Below the pieces are notes generated by a model that ran no database searches, was not told the origin of the DNA, and was given only the letters and a program-made list of their open reading frames with translations. A DNA stretch of 64,000 nucleotides from NCBI RefSeq assembly GCF_029962835.1, contig NC_080591.1, positions 39,997,501-40,061,500 on the forward strand, written 5' to 3'. How positions within the stretch are numbered: the first letter of the stretch is position 1; each line of letters begins with the position of its first letter. Position numbers and translations under genes: made by a program. Below, one piece after another: positions 55,965-64,000 of the stretch. This DNA is from Magnolia sinica. Lineage: Eukaryota > Streptophyta > Magnoliopsida > Magnoliales > Magnoliaceae.

Positions 55965-56501
55965 TATTGCGCAGCACGCCAACAACACTAGTGAACCAAG
56001 ATCCAATCTCTGGTCTCACCCACAAAATGATAAATAGGAAGAAATATAATCTAGAGATAGAATCAAAGTATACTAAGCAAACCACAAGACATAATATACG
56101 TGGAAAAACCCTAACAAGGGTAAAAAACCATGGGTGCAAACTTCCACTATGAAGAAAACGGAATTATAAGTAATATACTAACCCTTTCCCCTTGGATGTA
56201 TAGAAAAAACTCTTTGCATATACCTTAGAATATATTAGAATAGCCTTAAGGACTCATATTTATAGTTTAGGCAACTTCCTTTCGTACGTATGCGAAAACC
56301 GCCTCAAATTTACGCAGTTCGTGTAAAATCCATGTAAGAATCTGCGTAGACTCGACTAGTCGAGAGAGGTCTCGACTGGTCAAGCGGACCACTCGACCGG
56401 TTGAGCACCACAGACACCAAAAATTGCAGCACACTGGACTTTGAGTCAAGCAAGCCCTCAACTGGTTAAGCAGCGCGTCCAAATTGGCTCCATACCCAAA
56501 A
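55965..56501 (-). repeat. 3' LTR of the Tork-like element
   Basis: On the minus strand it starts TTTTGGGTATGG (expected TGTTGGG) directly after the PPT, and ends GCGCAATA, where the last CA has become TA. It has one palindromic motif unit fewer than the 5' LTR, which accounts for the 22-bp length difference. Confidence 0.88.
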
Positions 56502-56514
56502 ATCTCCCACTTGG
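56502..56514 (-). other. Polypurine tract of the Tork-like element
   Basis: The minus strand reads TCCAAGTGGGAGA before the LTR start, the typical copia PPT. Confidence 0.8.
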
Positions 56515-56559
56515 AGACACATCACCATAATCCTTCCTCTTCTATATCTGGAGTGCACC

Positions 56560-57160
56560 ATCTCCCCGTCTTCAAGCTTGAAGACCAATCAAAGCTGAAC
56601 AGAGCTTCAGTTTCTCCTGTGTGACCACCTTGGTCAGCATATCCATACGATTCTCACTTATATGGATCTTCTCTAGAGCAATCGACCTATCTTTCAATAA
56701 CGAACATATGAAGTGATATCTGATGTCAATATGCTTGGTCCTTGAATGAAAGGCTGAATTCTTAGCCAAGTGTATTGCACTCTGACTGTCACTGTACAGC
56801 TTGCAATCTGCTTACTTCTTTTCCAACTCTTCCATGAAACCTTGCATCCCCACCATCTTCTTGCACGCTTCTGTAGCTGCAATATATTTTGCTTCCATTA
56901 TGTTGATGGATACTATCTTCTGTAACTAAGAGACCCAACTGACTATAGCACTACCCAAAGTAAAGATATATCCTATAGTACTTCAGTACTTCTTCTGCTA
57001 TCGATATCTCCTACCAAATATGAATCTACGTAGCCTTGTAGCTTGATTTCTGATCCTCTATAACACAACCCTACATCCACAGTACCTACCAGGTATCTAA
57101 GGATCTACTTCACAGCTTCCCAATGTTCCTTCTCGGGGTTGTTCATGAACCTACTAACAA
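56560..57160 (-). pseudogene. RNase H of the Tork-like element
   Basis: SAFHSRTKHIDIRYHFICSLLKD with LEKIHISENRMDMLTKVVTQEKLKLC (56769-56572) is the C-terminal signature. Upstream blocks are readable in other frames (SVNIMEAKYIAATEACK-like around 56915-56870, and MQGFMEELEKK). Multiple stops. Confidence 0.87.
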
Positions 57161-57169
57161 CTCCCACTA

Positions 57170-57731
57170 CTTGAGCAATATCTGGTCTCGTGCTCACCAT
57201 AACATACATGAGGCTCCCAATAGTTAATCCACAACTTTCGTCATGTAGTCCTGTTCCTCCTGCATTTTTGTACCTTGCTCGTTAGGAAGCTTGAAGTGGT
57301 TGGCTAATAGAGTGCTAACCGGCTTAGCACCTCCCATATTGAATCGATCAACTATATACTCTATATGTGAAAAAACTAGTTTCTTATTTTCCCTGTCATG
57401 CTTTATCCTCATGCCTAGGATTTATTTTACAGTTCCTAAATCGTTTATGGCAAATTCTCTAGAAAGTTGTCTTTTGAAATCTGAGATGTCCTTCATGCTT
57501 GATCCGGCCACAAGTATATCATCAACATACAGAAGAAGGATGATGTACGACATATCAAACTTCTTCAAATAGCAACAGTGGTCTGTAAGACATCTCCTAA
57601 AACTATTTCCCGACATGAAACTGTCGAACTTCTTGTACCACTGCCTCGGGGCTTGCTTCAGGCCATATAGACTTTTCTTCAGTCTACACACCTTGTTTTC
57701 CTTTCCTGGTGTCATGTATCCTGTCGGCTGA

Positions 57732-57788
<57 letters not shown>

Positions 57789-58210
57789 TCTTTAAGGTCC
57801 CCATGAAGAAAGGCTGTCTTAACATCTAACTGCTCTAGATGTAAGTCCTCTGTAGCCACTATACTCAAGACCATGCAAATTGTAGACATTTTTACCATAC
57901 GTGAAAATATTTCAGTGAAGTCGATACCTGCCTTTTGTTGGAACCCTTTCACAACCAATCTAGCCTTGTATCGTTTCGAACCATCGTGCTCCTCCTTAAG
58001 TCTATAAATCTATTTGTTATGAAGAGCTTTCTTACCCTTAGGTAGATTGACTAGCTCCCTCGTATGATTGGACTCAAGAGAGTCCATCTCATCATCCATG
58101 GCCTGCTCCCACTTAACCTGTGTATCTAGCTATAATACCTCTTCAAAACACTCTGGTTCACCATTATCTATCAGTAATAGATAATGTAAGGAGGGTGAGT
58201 ATCGGACCTT
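57170..58210 (-). pseudogene. Reverse transcriptase of the Tork-like element, with AT microsatellite
   Basis: VKWEQAMDDEMDSLESNHT begins the domain, then YKARLVVKGFQQKAGIDFTEIFS, LEQLDVKTAFLHGDLKEDIY, SLYGLKQAPRQWYKKFDSFM, and the catalytic LLYVDDILVAG (about 57535-57505). A 178-codon frame is open from 57958 to 57422. An (AT)n run within it replaces the usual short link between EDIYM and QPTGY with many Ile-Tyr repeats. A stop follows LGTVK at 57422. Confidence 0.92.
57735..57786. repeat. (AT)n microsatellite inside the RT coding region
   Basis: A pure AT dinucleotide run of about 52 bases. It lies where related elements have codons for Ile-Tyr-Met, so the seed was probably ATATATATG in the ancestral gene. 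The reading frame is kept across the run. Confidence 0.95.
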
Positions 58211-58591
58211 GGGTCTCCTCTCCCGAGTAAACCGCCTCACAACCGGTGTCTATGGCTTTGCCTCATTATACTCTTGTGCATGCTCATCCTGTGGTACTGT
58301 AAAACCCGTATCCGTTAACACTTCTAATTCTACGAATTCTTTCTCATCGGCCTTATTTTGCTGCACACTGTCCGTATGCATCACTTTTACATTGAAGACT
58401 ACATCTTTTCTTCTGTTGATTTTTCAGTTCTCTGTATCCTAAAACCTGTAGCCAAAATCATGCTGCCCGTAGCCTATAAACATGCACTTCCTGGACTTCG
58501 CATCCAGCTTGTTTCTGTGCTTTACATCAATATAAACATATGAAGTGCAACCAAACACTTTGAGATGTGCAAGGTTCACTTCTTTCCTAGT

Positions 58592-59345
58592 CTACATTTC
58601 TTCTGGTAGCCAACCATCCAACGGTGCCGAGGGACTTCTATTGATGAGATATGCGACAATATTCACAGCATCTGCCCAAAATGTCTTAGACAACCCTGCA
58701 TGTAACCTCATGCTCATGGCGCGCTCAAGGATAATCCTGTTAATGCGCTCAGCCACACCGTTCTGCTGTGGTGTCCTTAGATTCATTTTCTGATGTTTGA
58801 TTTCATTTATTGTACAATACTCCTCAAACCTCTTATCACAGTATTCTCCCCCATTATCTGATCTAAGACATTTTACTGTTTTACCTGTCTCATTTTCTAC
58901 TATTACTTTCCACTTCCTAAAGACGTCAAATACATCATTTTGTACTTTAAGAAATAGACCCACAGTTTTCTACTAGCATCATCAATAAATGAAACAAAAT
59001 AACGTGAACCACCAAGAGATGATACCTGTGCTGGTCCCCACACATCAGTGTGTACAAGCTCCAACAGATGCGTCTTTGGAGTGCGTCCTGTTTTCTTGAA
59101 GCTTACTCTCTTATGCTTGCCATACATGCAGTCCTCACAAAATTCCAAGTCATAGACTTCAGCCCTGATAGCTTCCCTTTTGACAATAGCAATTTCATCT
59201 CTTTCTCACTCATATGTCCCAACCTCTGATGCCATAACTGCCCATTCACTCCAGTTGATGCGACTGCGAGTGAACTATACGATCCTAAAGTCACATACAA
59301 AGTGCCTTTCTTCTTGTCTCGAGATATTACGAAGGCACATTTTGT
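58592..59345 (-). pseudogene. Integrase of the Tork-like element
   Basis: The zinc domain has WHQRLGHMSEKEMKLLLSKG and the second pair in CEDCMYGKHKR. The core has LVHTDVWGPAQVSSLGGSRY, LRSDNGGEYCDKRFEEYC and TPQQNGVAERINR, so the Asp, Asp and Glu residues are all readable. Frameshifts near 59150 and 58930 break it. Confidence 0.92.
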
Positions 59346-59474
59346 GATCTTCTAGAAATCACTAGTGAAGGTCGTCACATATCCGGTATCGACCAATTGC
59401 CCCACTAAGATCAAGTTCCATTTCAAACTCGGTACATGTCTGACATTCGTCAATTTCAAAACCATTCCGTCTTT

Positions 59475-59779
59475 CTAACTTATATGAACGTCTCCCTTTC
59501 CAACAATACTGCACGGCTCATCATCACCCAGGTAGACTCTCCCAAAATCACCTGACATATAATCACACAAAACTTTCTTACACGAAATGACATGAAAAAA
59601 AGCACACGAGTCAATGACCCAAGACTCATTCCTCACATCAAGAGACAAGATCAACGCCTCTGTGTCACTCTCCTCAGATAGATTCACTGAATCATTCCCG
59701 CCTTGAGAGCTTCCTTCTTGTTTCTTAAGCGCCCTGCAATCGCGTTTCATATGCCCCTTCTTCCCGCAATGTCAAAACC
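59475..59779 (-). pseudogene. Zinc knuckle end and protease of the Tork-like element
   Basis: GHMKRDCRALKKQ at about 59765-59710 is the zinc-knuckle end of Gag. The protease active site reads SWVIDSCAFFHVISC at about 59625-59580; the usual DSGA is DSCA, so the essential Gly is lost. GDDEPCSIVGKGDVHI follows before a stop. Confidence 0.88.
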
Positions 59780-60479
59780 CGTATTTGTCTTTAGGTCCCT
59801 TGGACTTCTTCCTCAACTTAGAACATCTGTGTTTATTGCCTCATTTGTTCAGTGATCTTCCTCTTCCTTCCACGTTTAGAGCATTCTCCGAATCTCCTGA
59901 AACTCCTGATGTCTTTCTTCTAGATTATTTGCTTAGAATTAGACCGACTACATCATCGAACCTCAGTTTTGTTGACCCTGAAGAATTGCTCACGGCAATC
60001 ACCAAACCATCCCAACTGTCTGGCAAACTGAATAAGATTAATAACGCCCTGACCTCGTTATCAAAAGTGATGCTAACTAATTCCAATTGGCTCGTGACTG
60101 TATTAAACTCATTTAGATGTCCAGCCACACTCTCACCATCTAACATCTTCATGTTGAATAGTTGTTTCATAAGATGAACCTTATTGGACACTGAGGGTTT
60201 CTCATACATCGTAGTTAAGGCTTACATTAATTCTTTTGTGGTCTTCACCTTAAATATATTGAAGGCGACGCTCTTAGACAAAGAGAGTCGAATTGTTCCT
60301 AAAGCCTTCCGATCTAATAAAGACCATTCATCGTCTGTCATGTTCTCTGGTTTCTTCTCTTTTCCTCTTAGAGAAATATAGAGGTCCTTTTGATACAGAT
60401 AATCCTCCATCTGCATCTTCCAGCAGGCAAAGTTTGAACCATCAAACTTCTCAATTCTAGTCTTCCCTTCTTCCGTCAT
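59780..60479 (-). pseudogene. Gag of the Tork-like element
   Basis: The ATG at 60479 opens MTEEGKTRIEKFDGSNFACW, followed by DLYISLRGKEKKPENMTDDEW and FNIFKVKTTKELM (to 60222). After a break the frame resumes at 60209 (MYEKPSVSNKVHLMKQLFNM) with GESVAGHLNEFN and LPDSWDGLVIAVSN. The start is supported by the conserved position relative to the primer site. One stop at about 60220 and later shifts. Confidence 0.9.
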
Positions 60480-60504
60480 CGCTCCCACTTGAACTAAACT
60501 AATA

Positions 60505-60516
60505 GCTCTGATACTA
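60505..60516 (-). other. Primer-binding site of the Tork-like element
   Basis: The minus strand reads TAGTATCAGAGC, the Met-tRNA site TGGTATCAGAGC with one change, two bases after the LTR end. Confidence 0.85.
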
Positions 60517-60810
60517 GTTGTTGCGCAGCACGCTAACAATGCTAGTGAACCAAGATCCAATCACCGGTCTCACCCACAAAATGATAAACGGGAAGAAATA
60601 TAATTTATAGATAGAATCAAAGTATACCAAACAAACCACAAGATAGAATATACATGGAAAAACCCTAACAAGGGTAAAAAACCACAGGTGCAAACTTCAA
60701 CTATGAAGAAAACGGAATTACAAGCAATATACTAACCCTTTCCCCTTGGATGTATAGAAAAAACCCTTTACATACACCTTAGAATATAGTAAAATAGCCC
60801 TAAGGACCCT

Positions 60811-60818
60811 TATTTATA
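60811..60818 (-). promoter_or_regulatory. TATA box of the Tork-like 5' LTR
   Basis: The minus strand reads TATAAATA, with the motif cluster about 90 bp upstream. The same site is at 56257-56264 in the other LTR. Confidence 0.6.
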
Positions 60819-60904
60819 GTTTAGGCAACTTCCTTTCGCATCTCTGCGAAAACTGCCTAAAATTTATGTAGCCTGTGTAAAATCCACGTAAGAATTCGCA
60901 TAAC

Positions 60905-61046
60905 CTCGACTAGTCGAGAGAGGTCCTCGACTAGTCAAGCGGACCACTCGACCGGTCGAGCATGGGCCTCGACTAGTCGAGCACCACAGACACCAAAAAT
61001 TGCAGCACGCTGGACTTTGAGTCGAGTAAGCCATCGACTGGTCGAG
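60905..61046 (-). repeat. Palindromic CTCGACYRGTCGAG motif cluster in the Tork-like LTR
   Basis: Five copies: CTCGACTAGTCGAG twice, CTCGACCGGTCGAG once, and two with one or two changes. The 3' LTR (about 56348-56470) lacks the copy near 60968. Confidence 0.8.
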
Positions 61047-61077
61047 CAGCGCGTCCAGATTGGCTCCACACCCAACA

Positions 61078-62038
61078 CATGTTTCAATTTGGGGAAAGTC
61101 TAAGGTTTGCGAGTTTGAAAAAACTTCAAATTTGGGAATCTATATTATTAAGGTTAGGGATTTAAGGTGAGAGAGGAGAGGAATAGAGGAGAGAGAAGAA
61201 CCTGGGATGGTCTACACGTGTGGACAGCAGCTCGGCCCAGATGCACGTGCGTGGGTCCCTGTCCGCACGTGTGGGGGCCACGAAACAGGAAATGAACACC
61301 TAGGGTGTGGCCGACCAGGGGTGGCCCACTCACACACCAAATCTCACGTCGATCTGCTGTCTAGTTTGTGCGTGGTGCTCTGCTGAAGTTTCAGCCCCCG
61401 TGGAGGGCTAGAATCTAAAAATCTACTATAGAGAAAAACTTGGGTACCAAAAGGGGTGAATTTAAAGATGGGAGGGCTGTGGGAGATGATGGATGTGGAG
61501 TGTAAGAGATGGAAACGATTTGGGATGGTTGTGGCTTCGTGCCATAATAGTTAGCCCTTCGAAGAAAGGAGGGTTTCACACCTAATTAGATTCTTCAACT
61601 CAAAGAACTAGAGAAGAATAAAAAAACATAAAATTTTATTCATAAACTTCAATGAAAAATACCTACATGGGATTGCCTATTTATAAGAAAACCCTAAATC
61701 CCAAAAGCCGCGCCATGTGCGCACATTAATACTTAGAGACGAAGTAACAAAAATAATAACTAATCAATGCAATTAAAACCGTTTATGATGTTTATAATAA
61801 CTATAATAACTAAAACTCAAAAATCCTATATCATTTAGGGTAGTGAGCCACAATCATGAGATCCAATGGTGGAATCCGCATGATGATAGGGTCTACTCCA
61901 ATGCTCTATAGCACAACTCCCTAACTAGGAGGTCCTCCATAGATGTTGTCGTCGATCCAGATCGATAGTGGGGTCTTTCTCCTCCTTAAGTATGTGCGTA
62001 GGGTGGAGGGCGTGCGCATGCGCATGATGTCCCCATCA
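61078..62038 (-). repeat. 5' LTR of the chromovirus-like element, 5' piece
   Basis: On the minus strand it starts TGATGGGGACATCATGCG at 62038. A TATA-like TTATAAATA is at about 61678-61686. It meets the Tork-like element at 61077, with the CATGT target copy at 61078-61082. Together with 55716-55964 the LTR is about 1.2 kb. Confidence 0.72.
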
Positions 62039-62124
62039 ATATTTGGATGAGCAAATTATGTTATGAACTTTGCTACCTAATGTTTCTTGATTATGCTAAC
62101 TCTTGACATATACTGCCTCTCCAG
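62039..62124 (+). other. Intron remnant before the RRP36 exons
   Basis: 86 bp between the LTR end and exon a, with a branch-point-like GCTAACT (about 62096) and a pyrimidine-containing CTGCCTCTCCAG acceptor. Confidence 0.6.
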
Positions 62125-62618
62125 GATAAGCAAGTAAGGTCAGGGTCAGCAAAAAGTGCTGACGGCAAGATTCTAGCAGAGCATAAGAAGAAAGAAAGAG
62201 AAGCGGCAAAGCAGGGAAAACAACCATTTTATCTTAAGAAATGTTTGCTCGCTCTCTCTCTCTTACACACACATATACATGCCCGCATGCGTGCACACAG
62301 AAGTGTGCATGGACACCCACACACACAAGACAGGACTTGTCCCATATGACACCCACACACACAAGACGGGCTACTTGTCCCATAGCATAACTAATTTCTG
62401 GCTCTGCAGCCGTAGTACGGGAACGGAAGCTAATTGGGAAGTACAATCATCTCAAGGTATATGTGAAGTGGAGAAGGAGAAATTTTATTATTTCCCCTTT
62501 TTCTTTAATTCTTCAGGCAACAGGCAAGCTTGAGGACTTCATTGAGAAGCGGAGAAGGAGAAATGCTGCAAAGGACCGCCACCATATGCCCTACCGTCGG
62601 GCACATGATAGTGAATAA
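62125..62618 (+). CDS. RRP36: RRP36 homologue, three 3'-terminal exons
   Basis: RRP36 is a nucleolar protein needed for early cleavages of pre-rRNA in 40S subunit maturation. Exon a (62125-62242) follows CTCCAG and encodes ILAEHKKKEREAAKQGKQPF plus YLKK. Exon b (62410-62456) follows CTGCAG and encodes VVRERKLIGKYNHLK. Exon c (62517-62618) follows CTTCAG and encodes GKLEDFIEKRRRRNAAKDRH, then HMPYRRAHDSE and TAA. Donors are GTTTGC after 62242 and GTATAT after 62456; phases agree throughout. These are the basic C-terminal signatures of the family. The upstream ~180-200 residues were not found in the window. The first exon lies 86 bp right of the chromovirus-like LTR, so a TE-filled intron or a truncation is upstream. 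Confidence 0.88.
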
Positions 62619-62970
62619 CTACAAGGGCTTCAAATGCTGCCTGTTTAATGAGTGCTTAAATCTGTGTTCCTATCCTTTCTTAGTGATAATGCATCTGATT
62701 TACTTCCCAAGAGCAATAGAAAAGCCAAATGAATGGAAGGGAAAGTTGAGGTTGAATTTGAAATTATTCATTGGGGTTTATGGAGGAGAAACATGTTGAT
62801 GGCGGCTTAAATTTGGGTTTTGGCTTATAAACTTACCTATTTCTACATTATGTTTACTTTTATAGGAATACAAACATCAGAGTTGGATCCCACTAGCTGC
62901 CACCTTCTAGGACGTGCTTACGCGTTGACCATGCAGCATGCACGTTGTTTGCGCAATCCGCAGCTGCATT
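62619..62970 (+). other. RRP36 3' untranslated region and flank
   Basis: No further exon was recognised. No canonical AATAAA was seen close to the stop. Open frames here are short and chance-like. Confidence 0.45.
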
Positions 62971-62976
62971 CGTGTG

Positions 62977-63049
<73 letters not shown>
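62971..63049. repeat. Compound (GT)n(TA)n(GA)n microsatellite
   Basis: GT repeats (62971-62984), then about 34 bases of TA, then about 28 bases of GA, with no interruptions at the joints except TC. Confidence 0.95.
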
Positions 63050-63052
<3 letters not shown>

Positions 63053-63581
63053 TACACGTGGGTACTTCGTGGTAGGTACCTGCCAAAGCTCCGTGGGCCA
63101 TGATGAAAGAGAGGTAAATCAAGGAAAGAGATTATTTCCTTTTTCTATGGCCCACTATAGTTTTGGATCAAGGTAAAAGTTGGGTCCTTAAAGTTTCATG
63201 GGGTTCGACATCAGGTGGACGGTTCAGATTTTGAGCTCATTTTCTAAAAAATTTGTTCCCAAAAAGTTCTCATGAGAACTAGTCAGAACTGATGTGCAGC
63301 TGAGCATTCCTCTCTCTGACCTAAGATGGTTTTGATGGTTGGAAGGGATACAGGTGGCTCACTTGGTTTTTGGGTCCACCATGATCAGTGAATCATATTC
63401 AGGGTTCAGATGAGCCAATAGATGTCTTGCACAGATGGTGGACCCCATTGATGTGGGCCAACACAAGTTTTGGTTCAAACAATTTTTAGTTAGTTTCATT
63501 GGCTCATTTTTTTAATCCGATTTGCGATCTTGCGGGGCCCACATTTGGCTATGGAATACCACTCCCCGATATTCTTGTATA
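63050..63581. other. Intergenic sequence with degenerate palindromic-repeat words
   Basis: Phrases such as TTTTGGATCAAGG, GTGGGCCATGATG and GATGTGGGCC recall the GTGGGGCCCACC family, but no full copy could be aligned. No gene was recognised. Confidence 0.4.
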
Positions 63582-64000
63582 TGTTGGAATATTTGGTTAA
63601 TTAAATAGACTATTAAAAATCGAGACCCAAAAAAGGAAAATAAATTTCGAGAAAGAAGAACTTATTGAATTGAGTCGAGGCGTGACTGAGTCACTCGGCT
63701 TGAAATTGAATTTGCTCCCCTTGGACAGCGTCCCAAGTGCAACAGGTTTCCAGAGCAATCGACCTTCAGGATACAACGAGTATGACCCGGTCCCAGCGGT
63801 GCACTCACTGTACACGGGCTCAAACCACTTACAGTATAATCCGAAAGTGCTGAGTTAACTTAGCGATGAACTCAGTAAAATTCTTAAAATTGTATCAGAG
63901 AGAGTTTTATAAGAGAGATAATAATTTCGTATATTTAAAACTGAAATTGGTAGTCTTTCTTTATATAGACTCCGAAGTGGTGCATAAGCACCCTTTACAA
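63582..64000 (+). mobile_element. Probable LTR start, cut by the window end
   Basis: TGTTGGAATATTTGGTTAATT at 63582 is a common copia LTR start. A TATA-like TTTATATAGA lies at about 63960, giving a plausible U3 length. There is no second LTR or coding region in view, so element type and completeness are unknown. Confidence 0.4.

Larger units (their letters stand above)
55965..61077 (-). mobile_element. Tork-like Ty1/copia retrotransposon, nested
   Basis: The LTRs are 537 bp (55965-56501) and 559 bp (60519-61077). The target duplication is TATGT (55960-55964) against CATGT (61078-61082), with one transition. Minus-strand order is primer site, gag, protease, integrase, RT, RNase H, PPT. The coding sequence is of the TNT1-94/Tork type (KFDGSNFACWKMQMEDYLYQ and LWHQRLGHMSEKEMKLLL). 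It inserted into the LTR of the chromovirus-like element. All frames have breaks. Confidence 0.92.
60519..61077 (-). repeat. 5' LTR of the Tork-like element
   Basis: On the minus strand it starts TGTTGGGTGTGG and ends GCGCAACA. It carries five palindromic CTCGACYRGTCGAG motifs between 60905 and 61046 and a TATA box at 60811-60818. Confidence 0.9.
52016..62038 (-). mobile_element. Ty3/gypsy chromovirus-like element on the minus strand, 3'-truncated and split
   Basis: Minus-strand order is: LTR start at 62038, Tork-like insertion, LTR end at 55716, decayed primer site, gag, protease, RT, RNase H, with truncation at 52016 just after DGYLFRSDRLCIPRGS. Integrase and the 3' LTR are missing. The RT motifs (DPEKVKAIVNWPEPRN, EVRSFHGLATFYRRF) and the primer-site context are those of chromoviruses. 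A solo LTR with matching ends lies at 47762-49071. Confidence 0.8.

Noticed and set aside
62279-62533. 84-codon plus-strand ORF
   Set aside because: It crosses RRP36 exon b in the wrong frame and is mostly low-complexity ACAC repeats.
62820-63176. 118-codon ORF over the microsatellite
   Set aside because: Half of it is the TA/GA repeat and no conserved motif is present.
63582-64000. Endogenous pararetrovirus fragment
   Set aside because: No movement protein, coat protein or RT motif is present. A TG start and TATA-like site fit an LTR better.

Overview
The window is nuclear DNA of a flowering plant, and almost all of it is transposable elements. The evidence is plant-type LTR retrotransposons (Sirevirus-like and Tork-like copia, Tat-type and chromovirus-like gypsy), an L1-type LINE, MITEs, spliceosomal introns, and two recognisable plant gene pieces: an RRP36 ribosome-biogenesis gene and a DUF819 predicted plastid membrane protein gene. 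The species cannot be read from the sequence. No prokaryotic, organellar or CRISPR-like features were seen.

Bases 1-30984 are one nest on the plus strand. The host is a Tat-lineage gypsy element (gag, protease, RT, RNase H, a second RNase H, integrase, then a long tail with a broken antisense ORF, ending in a 3' LTR). A 12.6 kb Sirevirus-like copia element (292-12928, duplicated target ATCTC) sits inside its 5' LTR. That copia element is itself split in its integrase by a solo LTR of a related element (4749-6717, duplicated target TAGAT). Independently, a 3.0 kb Tekay/Del-like solo LTR (20022-23025, duplicated target ACTCT) splits the second RNase H of the gypsy host. All enzymatic reading frames are broken. 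The one long ORF still open is the envelope-like ORF3 of the copia element (9470-10606).

Bases 30985-32590 hold degenerate tandem repeats. Bases 32591-39916 are a decayed copia element on the minus strand with two 507-bp LTRs. Bases 39917-47761 are the least transposon-dense part. They hold a Tourist-like MITE, four copies of a palindromic ~0.4-0.5 kb repeat family, and pieces of a DUF819 gene on the minus strand: exons 1-2 at 42915-43712, and a separate last exon at 46361-46684 that lies upstream of exon 1, so the order is not that of a single gene.

Bases 47762-49071 are a solo LTR and 49573-50690 a LINE 3' end. Bases 52016-62038 are a 3'-truncated chromovirus-like gypsy on the minus strand whose 5' LTR is split by a Tork-like copia element (55965-61077, target TATGT/CATGT). 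This composite ends 86 bp before a cleanly spliced set of three terminal exons of RRP36 (62125-62618, plus strand), so it lies in an intron or at a breakpoint of that gene. The right edge has a compound microsatellite and the start of another probable LTR.

The genes do not form a pathway. The window records repeated insertion, LTR-LTR recombination to solo LTRs, and decay by point mutation. The most unusual signals are the palindromic CGACYRGTCG motif arrays shared by LTRs of different copia lineages, the surviving ORF3, the antisense ORF of the Tat element, and the broken DUF819 and RRP36 loci.
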